A DNA stretch of 6,927 nt from Clostridiales bacterium (GTDB lineage: Bacteria; Bacillota; Clostridia; Lachnospirales; CAG-274), in assembly GCA_021202835.1 (NCBI GenBank), contig JAJQCI010000064.1, positions 1 through 6,927 on the forward strand, read 5' to 3'. The notes beneath the pieces were generated by a model. It made no database searches. It had not been told where the DNA came from and saw only the letters and a list, made by a program, of their open reading frames with translations. Position 1 is the stretch's first letter; every line of letters begins with the position of its first letter. The translations under genes and the position numbers were made by a program. Positions 1 to 6,749 of this stretch are shown here, one piece after another.

Positions 1-17
1 TCACAGCTCCGCCTGTT

Positions 18-1106
18 TTATGAATTTGTAGATTTAACCTTTATCCAAAGTGAAGAAAGCTTCTCTCTCAAAACCTGATTATCATGGAAAACCTCGTCAA
101 GCTCATAGCCGGAACGGGGAACATAGGCTTCGTTTCCGTAAAACTCTCCGTCTTCAGCGGAAAGGTCTGTTCTTACCTCATCATTTGTCGATGTATATCC
201 TACGGTATATGAGTTGTCATATGAAGCATCATAGGTAAGAATATAGTTTATAAATTCATGGGCAAGAAGAGGATTTTCGCTGTTTGAAGGTATAACCATA
301 GCGTCGCACCATACGTTTGTGCCTTCATTAGGCGTAAAATAACCCATATCTTCGTTTTCCGAAAGAATATAAGCTGCGTCGCCGCTGTATACAACAGCCA
401 AATCCTTTACTCCCCCGGCCATAGCGTCTATTACCTCATCGGTTACATAAGCAGGCTCCATTGTATTGTTAAGCTCCAAAAGCCAGTTATAGGCCTCTTC
501 TATTTCGCTGTCGTCCTCAGTGTTCATAGAATAGCCAAGCGCCTTCAAGGCCATCATAAATGAATCTCTTTCGGAGTCATAGATATAAACACTGCCCTTG
601 TAGTCTGTGTTTTTGAGAATATTCCAGCCCTGTTCTTCCAGAAGCTCATAGGGCACATTGTTTTTGTTATATACAATACCCACAGTACCGAAGAAATAAG
701 GCACTGAATAGGTTTGGTCCGGGTCGAAGTCAAGACCCGTAACATCTCCGGTTAAGTTTTCAAGATTCGGAATCAGGCTCTTGTCAAGGGTTTGAAGCAT
801 GTCTTCGTTTATAAGCCTTTCAATCATATAGTCTGAGGGAACCAGAACGTCATATTTGTCTCCTGCCTGAAGCTTTGTATACATCATTTCGTTCGAGTCG
901 AAAAGCTCGTTTATAACGGTAACACCGTATTCCTTTTCGAAGTTTGAAATAACGTCCTCTCCTATATACTCTCCCCAGTTAAAAAGCTTAAGAGTATCTG
1001 AACCGTATTTCTCCAAAGCCTCCTCTGAAGAAACGGAAGAGCCGCAGCCCGTAAGAGAGGCTGAAACCATAGCCAAACCTGTCACTAAAGCAATAATTTT
1101 TTTCAT
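18..1106 (-). CDS. potD: PotD: spermidine/putrescine-binding lipoprotein
   Basis: Extracellular substrate-binding lipoprotein of a PotABCD polyamine importer, 362 residues. The N-terminus is a lipoprotein signal peptide: MKK, a hydrophobic stretch, then lipobox L18-T19-G20-C21, so the mature protein should be anchored by a lipidated Cys21. The mature part matches PotD. It has the opening LFNWGEYI (W44, Y47), the PSDYMIERL segment (S91, Y93), VPYFFGTVGIVYN near 135-147, VWCDAMVIP with W266 and D268, and VGYTSTN with Y304. By position these correspond to aromatic and acidic residues that bind polyamine in E. coli PotD; this is recalled, not aligned by computer. Y240 sits where E. coli has a tryptophan. 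It is the last gene of the operon: its ATG overlaps the potC stop (ATGA), and AGGAG lies 9 bp upstream. No terminator can be judged, because only 17 bases follow the stop. Spermidine versus putrescine preference is undetermined. Confidence 0.96.
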   Translation of the reverse strand: MKKIIALVTGLAMVSASLTGCGSSVSSEEALEKYGSDTLKLFNWGEYIGEDVISNFEKEYGVTVINELFDSNEMMYTKLQAGDKYDVLVPSDYMIERLINEDMLQTLDKSLIPNLENLTGDVTGLDFDPDQTYSVPYFFGTVGIVYNKNNVPYELLEEQGWNILKNTDYKGSVYIYDSERDSFMMALKALGYSMNTEDDSEIEEAYNWLLELNNTMEPAYVTDEVIDAMAGGVKDLAVVYSGDAAYILSENEDMGYFTPNEGTNVWCDAMVIPSNSENPLLAHEFINYILTYDASYDNSYTVGYTSTNDEVRTDLSAEDGEFYGNEAYVPRSGYELDEVFHDNQVLREKLSSLWIKVKSTNS

Positions 1107-1900
1107 TTTGTTTTTCTCCTTTTTTCTTTTATAATAGGCAGTACATTGGCTATTAATAGCCCTATTGTAATAATAACTATAATTACCGTTGAAAGAGCGT
1201 TAATCGAAGGATTTATACGCTTGCTCATTGTGTAAACCATAATGGAAATGTTGTTTACGCCGTTTCCCGTTACAAAGTAGGATATTACAAAGTCGTCAAA
1301 TGACATTGTAAAGGCAATAAGCGCCCCCGACATTATCCCCGGCATAATCTGAGGAACAATAACCTTTGTTATAGCCTGAAAAGGTGTACATCCCAAATCC
1401 ATTGCGGCGTCGGCCAGGTTAGGGTCAAGAGTTCTTATCTTAGGCATAATGCTAAGTATAACATAGGGTATACAAAACATAATGTGAGCCAGAAGAAGGG
1501 TTATAAGGCCTTTTTTAACCGCCAAAGCGCTGAAAAACATAAGAAGACCTATAGCTGTTACGATATCCGGGTTTAAAATGGGCAGGTTGTTAATCTGCTC
1601 AACAGATGCCCTCAAAACCTTTCCGCTGCCGGATAAGCCTATGGCCGTTATGGTTCCCACAACAGTTGAAACGGCAGTGGCAATTACAGCCACCAGAACC
1701 GTGTAAAAAATAGCGTTTATCATGGAGCTGTCATTAAGCATTTTTTCATACCATCTGAGAGAAAAGCCGCTGAAAACACTTAATGACTTTGAATCGTTAA
1801 ATGAAAACACAACAGTATATATAATAGGAAAATAGAAAAATATAAGCAAAAGAATAATATATATTTTTCCGCCGATTCCCGTCTTTTTTGTCTCTCTCAT
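1103..1900 (-). CDS. potC: PotC: polyamine ABC transporter permease
   Basis: Second inner-membrane permease of the polyamine importer, 265 residues, the usual PotC length. A short basic N-terminus leads into TM1 (about 12-34, IYIILLLIFFYFPIIYTVVF). Further hydrophobic segments follow near 62-90, 110-128, 132-152, 190-210 and 236-256, six in total. The cytoplasmic EAA loop that docks on the ATPase reads DAAMDLGCTPFQA from residue 164, with the conserved P187-G188. The SFDDFVISYF segment (200-209) is typical of PotC. The ATG is 1 bp after the potB stop and is preceded by AAGGGGG inside the end of potB. The stop overlaps the potD start by 4 bp, which suggests translational coupling. It should pair with PotB and PotA. 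Confidence 0.96.
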   Translation of the reverse strand: MRETKKTGIGGKIYIILLLIFFYFPIIYTVVFSFNDSKSLSVFSGFSLRWYEKMLNDSSMINAIFYTVLVAVIATAVSTVVGTITAIGLSGSGKVLRASVEQINNLPILNPDIVTAIGLLMFFSALAVKKGLITLLLAHIMFCIPYVILSIMPKIRTLDPNLADAAMDLGCTPFQAITKVIVPQIMPGIMSGALIAFTMSFDDFVISYFVTGNGVNNISIMVYTMSKRINPSINALSTVIIVIITIGLLIANVLPIIKEKRRKTK

Positions 1901-1901
1901 A

Positions 1902-2741
1902 TCAAAGCCCCCTTTCGGCCGCAGGGTCTTTGTCGGCCTTCTTTGTCAGCCACATAAGGAAAATCATAACAACAGCCATAATAAGAGAAATAGCCGAACC
2001 GAAGTTCCAGTTTCCGGCTGTCAAAAATTGATTTTCGATTACATTTCCTATGAGAACATACTGGCCGCCGCCCAAAAGCTTGGGAATAAAGAAGCTTGAA
2101 ACAGCCGGAAGAAAGACAAGTGTCACTCCGCTTATAACTCCCGGCAGAGATAAAGGCAGAGTTATTTTTAAAAAGCACTGAACCTTGTTTGCTCCCAAAT
2201 CCTCCGCTGCCTCCAGATAGCTTTTGTCCATTTTAGTAAGAGAGGTGTAAATCTGGAGTATCATAAAGGGTATGAAGTTATAAACCATACCGAAAATAAC
2301 CGCAAAGTCAGTGTGTATAAGCTTTAGCGCCGGCAACCCCAAAGCCCCCAGAACAGTATTTATGAGGCCGTTGTCCTTCAGGATACCCAGCAAGGCATAT
2401 GTTCTTACAAGCATATTTATCCACGTGGGGATGGTAATAAGCAAAACCATAGTCAGCTTGTCTCTTTCACCTGCTATGTTTGCAATAATGTAAGCCGCCG
2501 GATAGCCCAAAAGTATACATATAACAGTAGTAACAACCGCCACAATAAGCGACCTTTTAAGCACGTTTATAAAAACCGCATCGGCGAAAAACTCCTTGAA
2601 ATTATCAAGAGTAAACTTAAATGTCATAACATCGTTTCCTCTGACGGTAAAGGCATAAACGGCTATCATAAGCATGGGTATAACTATAAGAACAGCTGCC
2701 CAAACAAGATAGGGATAAACCAAAAATTTGAAATTTTTCAT
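1902..2741 (-). CDS. potB: PotB: polyamine ABC transporter permease
   Basis: First permease of the importer, 279 residues, normal for the family. TM1 spans about 8-30 (VYPYLVWAAVLIVIPMLMI). More membrane segments lie near 64-89, 97-119, 146-168, 200-218 and 247-265, and a charged tail ends the protein. The EAA loop is EAAEDLGANKVQCF from residue 177, followed by LPLSLPGVISG with P200-G201, the contact with PotA. A YNFIPFMILQIYTSL stretch just before the loop is typical of PotB. The start is well supported: AAGGAGG lies in the last codons of potA, 8 bases before the ATG, with a 3-bp gap after the potA stop. It works with PotC to form the channel that receives polyamine from PotD. Confidence 0.96.
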   Translation of the reverse strand: MKNFKFLVYPYLVWAAVLIVIPMLMIAVYAFTVRGNDVMTFKFTLDNFKEFFADAVFINVLKRSLIVAVVTTVICILLGYPAAYIIANIAGERDKLTMVLLITIPTWINMLVRTYALLGILKDNGLINTVLGALGLPALKLIHTDFAVIFGMVYNFIPFMILQIYTSLTKMDKSYLEAAEDLGANKVQCFLKITLPLSLPGVISGVTLVFLPAVSSFFIPKLLGGGQYVLIGNVIENQFLTAGNWNFGSAISLIMAVVMIFLMWLTKKADKDPAAERGL

Positions 2742-2744
2742 TTT

Positions 2745-4313
2745 TTATACCTCCTTGTGCATAATATGGAGGTCGTCGGGGCCGAATTTTAACCCCACAA
2801 AATCCCCGGGCTTATATTCTTTTGTAGTGGTTATTAAAAAGTCATAGCCCCTCGTTCTGAAAATAACGTCATAAACCCCGGGGGTTATGTTTTCCGGGTC
2901 AAAATCATAAATTACATCGGTTATTTCAACAGAGCTGTTTCCCTCCAATATCCACGCAGAAGCATTGGCCCACGTTTTAAGATCTGTTTCAAGGGCAACG
3001 CTTTCCTTTATTTCATCTATGTTTTTAAAGAAGTTTACGGCATAAATCTCCTCGCCGTATTTTTCGCTTACGACCTTGTTTACCTCGTCAACAACCATAT
3101 TCACCGTAATATTTGTTCCGCTTTGGGTAAAAAACGTAACGGGATAAACTCCGTTTTCGGCCTTTATTTCATAGTCAACCTTGTTAATTGAAATCCATTC
3201 GTCCGTGTCCGGATTCCATGCCTGGGCGTCGGCTCTGGCAATAATGTCGGCTTTTGTAAGCTCGGCAACGTCCTCAATGTCAAGATAAAAATCGTTTGCG
3301 CTTATTTTTTCGTTTGCTCTGGCGTTAAAAACAGGCTTTTCGTCGGAAACATGCATCTGAACCCTTATTTCCGTTCCCTTTCTTACCTCAACAATAGTTT
3401 CATAAAAAATGCCCTTGAAAACAGCTGACTTAACAATACCAGTGAAACAGCCCTCGCTGATTTCGGTAATATCTATATCTTCCGGCCGAATAACAACATC
3501 TATTTTTTCGTTAGGCGAAAAGCCGCTGTCTACACAGTCAAAAACCCCGTCTCCGAAAGAAACCCTTCTGTCGGCCGGCATAGTTCCCTCTATTATGTTG
3601 CTTTCGCCTATAAAGTTTGCCACAAATCTGTTTTTAGGCTCGTTGTAAACCTCCTCGGGCGTACCAATCTGCTGAATTTCACCCTCGTTCATAACAACTA
3701 TTTTGTCAGACATGGTAAGAGCTTCCTCCTGGTCGTGAGTTACAAAAATGAATGTAATCCCAACCTCCTGCTGAATTTTCTTAAGCTCCTTCTGCATTTC
3801 CTTTCGAAGCTTAAAATCAAGAGCGCCTAACGGCTCGTCAAGCAGAAGCACCTTTGGCTCGTTTACCAAAGCCCTGGCTATAGCCACTCTCTGCTGCTGG
3901 CCTCCCGACATTTCGTTAATACTTCGTTTGGCAAAGCCCTCAAGCCCCACAAGCTTTAACATTCTCATAACGTTTTTTTCAATAATATCCTTAGGCTCCT
4001 TCTTTATTTTAAGCCCGAAAGCAATATTGTCATAAACATTCATATGGGGAAAAAGAGCATATTTTTGAAAAACAGTGTTAATTTCTCTTTTGTAGGGCGG
4101 AACAGCGCTTATCTCCTTGTCGTCAAAATAGACCTCGCCCTTTGTCTGAGAGAGAAACCCTCCCAAAATTCTCAAAATGGTAGTCTTGCCGCAGCCGCTT
4201 GGCCCCAAAAGAGTAACAAACTCGTTTTCGTAAATATCGAGATTAATACCCTTAAGCACAATCTGACCGTCAAAATCCTTAGTTAAATTCTTCAAACAGA
4301 TTAACTTACGCAT
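2745..4313 (-). CDS. potA: PotA: polyamine transporter ATPase with an enlarged C-terminal region
   Basis: ATPase that powers polyamine uptake, on the cytoplasmic face. The ATPase domain is complete: Walker A GPSGCGKTT (37-45), Q-loop Q83 in VFQKYALFPH, signature MSGGQQQR (135-142), Walker B VLLLDEP (155-161), GALD D-loop (163-166) and switch H193. The IRPEDI segment (275-280) and the start of a TOBE domain (GIVKSAVFKGIFYETIVEV, 292-310) follow as in other PotA proteins. The length, 522 residues, is odd, since PotA is usually about 350-380. Roughly residues 322-500 hold two related domains. The expected TOBE ending then resumes as EYKPGDFVGLKFGPDDLHIMHK (499-520). The frame is open throughout, so this looks like a real domain insertion. 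AAGGAGG lies 5 bases before the ATG. This is the first gene of the operon, with its own promoter upstream. The function of the insert is unknown. Confidence 0.95.
   Translation of the reverse strand: MRKLICLKNLTKDFDGQIVLKGINLDIYENEFVTLLGPSGCGKTTILRILGGFLSQTKGEVYFDDKEISAVPPYKREINTVFQKYALFPHMNVYDNIAFGLKIKKEPKDIIEKNVMRMLKLVGLEGFAKRSINEMSGGQQQRVAIARALVNEPKVLLLDEPLGALDFKLRKEMQKELKKIQQEVGITFIFVTHDQEEALTMSDKIVVMNEGEIQQIGTPEEVYNEPKNRFVANFIGESNIIEGTMPADRRVSFGDGVFDCVDSGFSPNEKIDVVIRPEDIDITEISEGCFTGIVKSAVFKGIFYETIVEVRKGTEIRVQMHVSDEKPVFNARANEKISANDFYLDIEDVAELTKADIIARADAQAWNPDTDEWISINKVDYEIKAENGVYPVTFFTQSGTNITVNMVVDEVNKVVSEKYGEEIYAVNFFKNIDEIKESVALETDLKTWANASAWILEGNSSVEITDVIYDFDPENITPGVYDVIFRTRGYDFLITTTKEYKPGDFVGLKFGPDDLHIMHKEV
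2817..3053 (-). repeat. Second beta/Ig-like repeat inside PotA (residues about 421-499)
   Basis: A divergent copy of the preceding repeat. It starts EEIYAVNFFKNIDEI, has ANASAW where the first has ADAQAW, then VEITDVIYDF and GVYDVIFRTRGYDFLITT. It leads directly into EYKPGDFVGLKF, which is ordinary PotA C-terminal sequence. The two copies are about 11 residues apart and clearly related but far from identical, so the duplication is not recent. Confidence 0.6.
3087..3311 (-). repeat. First beta/Ig-like repeat inside PotA (residues about 335-409)
   Basis: Protein-level repeat inside potA. It begins EKISANDFYLDIEDV, contains ARADAQAW and GVYPVTFFTQSGT, and ends ITVNMVVDE. The same pattern recurs in the next repeat: E-x-I-x-A at the start, an A-x-AW core, V/I-x-x-V-x-Y, then GVY-x-V-x-F-x-T-x-x-G. 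The GxYxVTFxTxxGTxxTV ending resembles small Ig-like beta domains of Gram-positive surface proteins. That resemblance is from memory and was not searched. Confidence 0.65.
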
Positions 4314-4318
4314 TTTAG

Positions 4319-4325
4319 CCTCCTT
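4319..4325 (-). promoter_or_regulatory. Ribosome binding site of potA
   Basis: On the minus strand this reads AAGGAGG, 5 bases before the ATG at 4313. It is a near-perfect Shine-Dalgarno match and fixes the potA start. Confidence 0.9.
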
Positions 4326-4375
4326 ATTTGCATAAAAGCCCGATTCGTATTCTGCCTAAAAAAAGCAGGTAATTA

Positions 4376-4403
4376 ATTATACTATTTTTCAGAGAAAAAT
4401 CAA
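4376..4403 (-). promoter_or_regulatory. Sigma-A type promoter of the pot operon
   Basis: On the minus strand: -35 TTGATT (4403-4398; 4 of 6 match TTGACA), a 16-bp spacer, and a perfect -10 TATAAT (4381-4376). Transcription would begin near 4369, giving a leader of about 55 bases before potA. No clear operator or riboswitch fold was seen in that leader. The upstream region is AT-rich. Confidence 0.75.
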
Positions 4404-4474
4404 TATAATTATTCATTATTTTTTAAAAAATCTGTGTAAAGAGGCTGCGGTTCAAAAATATATAGACACATAAT

Positions 4475-4516
4475 AAAGCCGGGCAGATGACAAAACCACC
4501 CGTCCGGCTTTTTTCT
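4475..4516. terminator. Hairpin terminator after cotJC
   Basis: An 8-bp stem, AAAGCCGG (4475-4482) with CCGGCTTT (4504-4511). It closes a 21-base loop that may pair a little further. On the minus strand it lies about 20 bases past the cotJC stop and is followed by CTTTATTAT, separating cotJC from the pot promoter. On the plus strand it is followed by a longer T run (to 4514), so it could act in both directions. Confidence 0.7.
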
Positions 4517-4529
4517 TTACAACAAAAAA

Positions 4530-5039
4530 TTACATTCTTCCGTACCTGTTCATTCCTTTACCCGGGCGCTCATAAGAACTCCCCTCTTCTCCGCAGCCGC
4601 AGCCCTTGCGTCCTGAGCCTTCCCCTTTCATAAACTCCGGCTTAGGCATAACAAAAACCCTGTTTTCCGCAAGATAATCGGAAACATAGTCCAAAGCTTC
4701 GCCGAACCTCTGGAAATGCACGATTTCTCTTTCTCTCAAAAACTTAATCGGATTAACAACATCAGGGTCATCGGTCAAACTTAAAATATAATCATAAGTT
4801 GACCTTGCCTTCTGTTCCGCAGCCATATCTTCATACAAATCGGTTAAGGGGTCGCCCTTTGACTGAAGATATGCTGCGGTAAAGGGCATGCCTGCCGCAG
4901 AGGAGGGATAAATTCCCAAGCCATGGTCAACATAATAGGAGTCGAAGCCGGCTTTTTTTATTTCTTCAGGGTCGGCGTCCTCCGAAAGCTGCATAACGAT
5001 AGAGCCTATCATCTCCAAATGGGCTAATTCGCCGGTACC
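4530..5039 (-). CDS. cotJC: CotJC 3' portion (spore-coat manganese-catalase-like protein), 5' part missing
   Basis: C-terminal two-thirds of CotJC, a spore coat protein with a manganese-catalase fold. The match begins at GELAHLEMIG and runs through AGFDSYYVDH, AAYLQSKGDPLTDLYED, MAAEQKARSTYD and IKFLREREIVHFQRFGEAL, then a Gly/Cys/Arg-rich tail (GRKGCGCGEEG). Four of the five expected Mn ligands are here: Glu and His of GELAH, Glu of AAEQKAR, and His of IVHFQRF. The fifth, an N-terminal Glu, belongs to the missing part of about 70-75 residues. No frameshift or internal stop occurs over about 169 codons. The frame is closed upstream by TGA at 5051-5049, and neither the TTG at 5018 nor nearby ATGs have a properly spaced ribosome site. 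The fragment therefore probably depends on rejoining to its 5' part, or is dead. The break coincides with the end of a recombinase-bearing element. Confidence 0.88.
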   Translation of the reverse strand, partial: GTGELAHLEMIGSIVMQLSEDADPEEIKKAGFDSYYVDHGLGIYPSSAAGMPFTAAYLQSKGDPLTDLYEDMAAEQKARSTYDYILSLTDDPDVVNPIKFLREREIVHFQRFGEALDYVSDYLAENRVFVMPKPEFMKGEGSGRKGCGCGEEGSSYERPGKGMNRYGRM

Positions 5040-5051
5040 GGAATGTTGTCA
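5028..5051. other. Probable attachment-site junction (element / cotJC)
   Basis: Homology to CotJC starts at codons GGT ACC (Gly-Thr of the family's GTEELAH), inside a perfect 10-bp palindrome CCGGTACCGG (5032-5041). A longer imperfect symmetry, ATTC(GC)CGGTACCGGAAT, surrounds it. On the element side an in-frame TGA (5051-5049) appears at once. The next codon, GGC, gives Gly where the family has Glu, which suggests the crossover is near this codon. Large serine recombinases use short sites with imperfect inverted symmetry around a 2-bp core. The exact core cannot be fixed from one end. Confidence 0.55.
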
Positions 5052-5063
5052 GTGATAATTTTT

Positions 5064-6689
5064 TTAAAACCGCCCTTTTAAGAGCGGCTTTTTTTGCGAG
5101 TTCGGCAGAATGGGATAAATGTGTATTTCAAAATCATCGGGTGAACCCTGCCATCTTCCGCCGGACCTTTTAAAGTAGACAACTTTTTTAAGCATTTCTT
5201 TCAGCATATCGTTTTTCGCCTTCGGTGAATTCAGCTGTCTATATACTTCAAGAAGCTTGTTTACATTGGGAACGGTGTTTACGTCGCCGTTTCGGCCCAT
5301 TATCTCGGCCTTAAATCTCTCCTCGGCCGATTCAAGGGCGGCTTCGCCGGCGGAGATTTTATCAGAGAGCAGGCGTGAGCGGCTTAAAAATGTATCGTTA
5401 TCATAAATGCCCTGCTCCAACAGGTCATAGGTTTTTTCAAGCTGTTTTCGAATAGTTTCAAGCTCGGCGGCATAACCCTCAAGCGCTTTTCGGCAAAGCT
5501 CGGCGGCCGTATTATCTTCAGTTTCTGGTTTAACGTCCCACAAAAGATCATACTGCCCCATCCACTGTTCAAGCGCCTGTAATATGCGGTTTTCAACAAT
5601 ATACAGAGCCGAGCTTACGTTTTTGCAGCCGGGCGCAGGGCACATAAGAGTGTCGGGCTGTTTTCCGTCTTTGTACGGCCTGCGTATCATGCGCCGGCCG
5701 CATAAGCCGCAGACGACAAGACCTGCCAAGGGATTTTTAACCGTGCTTCGGCCGGGCACAGGTCTCGGAGGATTCAGAGACATATATTTTCCGGCAAGAT
5801 TAAATGTTTCTTCACTTATAACAGGCGGATGGATACCTTCGGCAATTATGAAGCCGAAGGCAGCCGCCCGGGGGCGTGAAACGCAAACACGGCCTTCATC
5901 TATTTTTTTAACACATCTGCGCCGGTTCCAGCAAAGCTTTCCTGTATATACCGGATTTGTCAGAATATCACGAACGGAGCCTGCCGCCCAGCTGCCGCCC
6001 TTTCGTGTGGGAACCTTCATTTCGCTTAGGCGCCGGGCTATAAGAGTCACACCCAGACGCCGCTTCGTTCCGTCGGGGCGGTTTTCGCCCGAAGTATACA
6101 GAGAATATATCAGCCTGACGATTTCCGCTTCTTCCGGGACGATATCCAGCGTAAAGCCTTTTCCGTTTTGAACATGAACACGCCTGTAGCCGTAGGGCGC
6201 CACACCGGCCACGTATTTTCCCTCATTCACCGAAGCAAGGCGGCCCCTCTGCAGGCGGCGGTTTATTGTTTTATATTCCCGTCGGCTCATAAAAAGGCCG
6301 AATTCAAAATATTCCTCATCATATTCGTTTGATGGGTCAAAGTCTTTAAGAGGCGTTATAATCAGTGTATTGCTGAATTTAAAGGTTTGGGCAACAATTC
6401 CCTGATCTATTGTGTCACCTCTGGCAAGTCTCTCAACCTCCATAACCAAAACACCCCTCCACCTTCCCTGCCCTGTCTCCTGAAGAAGCCTTTGCATAAC
6501 CGGCCTGGCGGCAATAGTGTCGCCGGAAACAATTTCTCTGTAAATTTCTCTGATTTCAAGCCTGCGTTTTTTTGCAAGCTCTGTCAAAATTCTTTCGTGA
6601 CGGCTGAGAGTCTCCCCCTCGCCGTGGGCCTCCGCTTCCATATCGGCCCGTGATTTTCGAAGATAAATACAATAGCTTATAATAAACAC
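5064..6689 (-). CDS. Large serine recombinase (site-specific integrase/excisionase)
   Basis: DNA-cutting recombinase of the large serine (resolvase/invertase) family, about 538-541 residues. The order of parts is typical. The catalytic N-terminus has YCIYLRKSRAD, whose Ser is the expected nucleophile (about residue 10), and VLVMEVERLARGDTIDQG. Next is the recombinase DNA-binding domain, with GVAPYGYRR and a GSWAAGSVRDILTNPVYTGK segment. A zinc ribbon has CGLC (324, 327) and C347/C352. A long charged helical region (about 390-460), probably the coiled coil that controls directionality, precedes the C-terminal end. Numbering starts at the ATA at 6680. The boundary given is the first in-frame GTG (6689), but that codon overlaps the Shine-Dalgarno AAAGAGG. 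ATA at 6680 or ATT at 6683 is better spaced. ATG at 6642 would delete the catalytic Ser. It probably integrates or excises the element at cotJC; skin recombinase SpoIVCA is the functional analogue. Confidence 0.9.
   Translation of the reverse strand: MFIISYCIYLRKSRADMEAEAHGEGETLSRHERILTELAKKRRLEIREIYREIVSGDTIAARPVMQRLLQETGQGRWRGVLVMEVERLARGDTIDQGIVAQTFKFSNTLIITPLKDFDPSNEYDEEYFEFGLFMSRREYKTINRRLQRGRLASVNEGKYVAGVAPYGYRRVHVQNGKGFTLDIVPEEAEIVRLIYSLYTSGENRPDGTKRRLGVTLIARRLSEMKVPTRKGGSWAAGSVRDILTNPVYTGKLCWNRRRCVKKIDEGRVCVSRPRAAAFGFIIAEGIHPPVISEETFNLAGKYMSLNPPRPVPGRSTVKNPLAGLVVCGLCGRRMIRRPYKDGKQPDTLMCPAPGCKNVSSALYIVENRILQALEQWMGQYDLLWDVKPETEDNTAAELCRKALEGYAAELETIRKQLEKTYDLLEQGIYDNDTFLSRSRLLSDKISAGEAALESAEERFKAEIMGRNGDVNTVPNVNKLLEVYRQLNSPKAKNDMLKEMLKKVVYFKRSGGRWQGSPDDFEIHIYPILPNSQKKPLLKGRF
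5068..5095. terminator. Hairpin at the end of the recombinase gene
   Basis: CCGCCCTT (5070-5077) can pair with AAGAGCGG (5080-5087) with one C/A mismatch. A run of seven T follows on the plus strand (5089-5095). On the minus strand the stem is followed by TTTT that includes the recombinase stop codon. It would limit recombinase transcripts from running into the cotJC fragment. The minus-strand T run is short, so efficiency in that direction is uncertain. Confidence 0.5.
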
Positions 6690-6744
6690 CTCTTTAATAA
6701 ATGTAATAAGACAAATTTTAAAGCAAATAAAATAAAAAGAGGTG
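6687..6744. promoter_or_regulatory. Divergent intergenic region with ribosome sites in inverted repeat
   Basis: CACCTCTTT (6687-6695) and AAAGAGGTG (6736-6744) are exact 9-bp inverted repeats about 40 bases apart. Each arm is the Shine-Dalgarno site of the gene leading away from it: the recombinase on the minus strand and the small gene on the plus strand. The AT-rich DNA between must hold both promoters. TAAAAT (6728-6733) could be a plus-strand -10, but no convincing -35 pairs with it. No confident promoter is called on the minus strand. Confidence 0.55.
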
Positions 6745-6749
6745 ATTAA

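Noticed and set aside
1..17. Another gene downstream of potD
   Set aside because: Seventeen bases are too few to support any call.
1897..2178. 93-codon minus-strand frame overlapping the end of potB
   Set aside because: It is in another frame inside the conserved EAA-loop and C-terminal part of potB, with no ribosome site of its own.
4314..4370. Riboswitch or attenuator in the potA leader
   Set aside because: Only a 4-bp CTGC/GCAG pairing was found, with no terminator-like stem or recognisable aptamer.
4530..5018. An independent short CotJC-like protein starting at TTG 5018
   Set aside because: No ribosome site at proper distance, and conserved CotJC sequence (GTGELAH) continues upstream of the TTG. 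This shows a broken longer gene, not a short one.
5584..6171. 195-codon plus-strand open frame
   Set aside because: It lies wholly antisense to conserved recombinase coding sequence, has Arg/Pro-rich low-complexity composition and matches no family. It is a shadow frame.
6696..6726. Possible sporulation sigma-E type promoter for the recombinase (CATTTATT as -10)
   Set aside because: Only a partial match to the expected -10, with no -35 element at the right distance. Mother-cell control of the recombinase stays a hypothesis.
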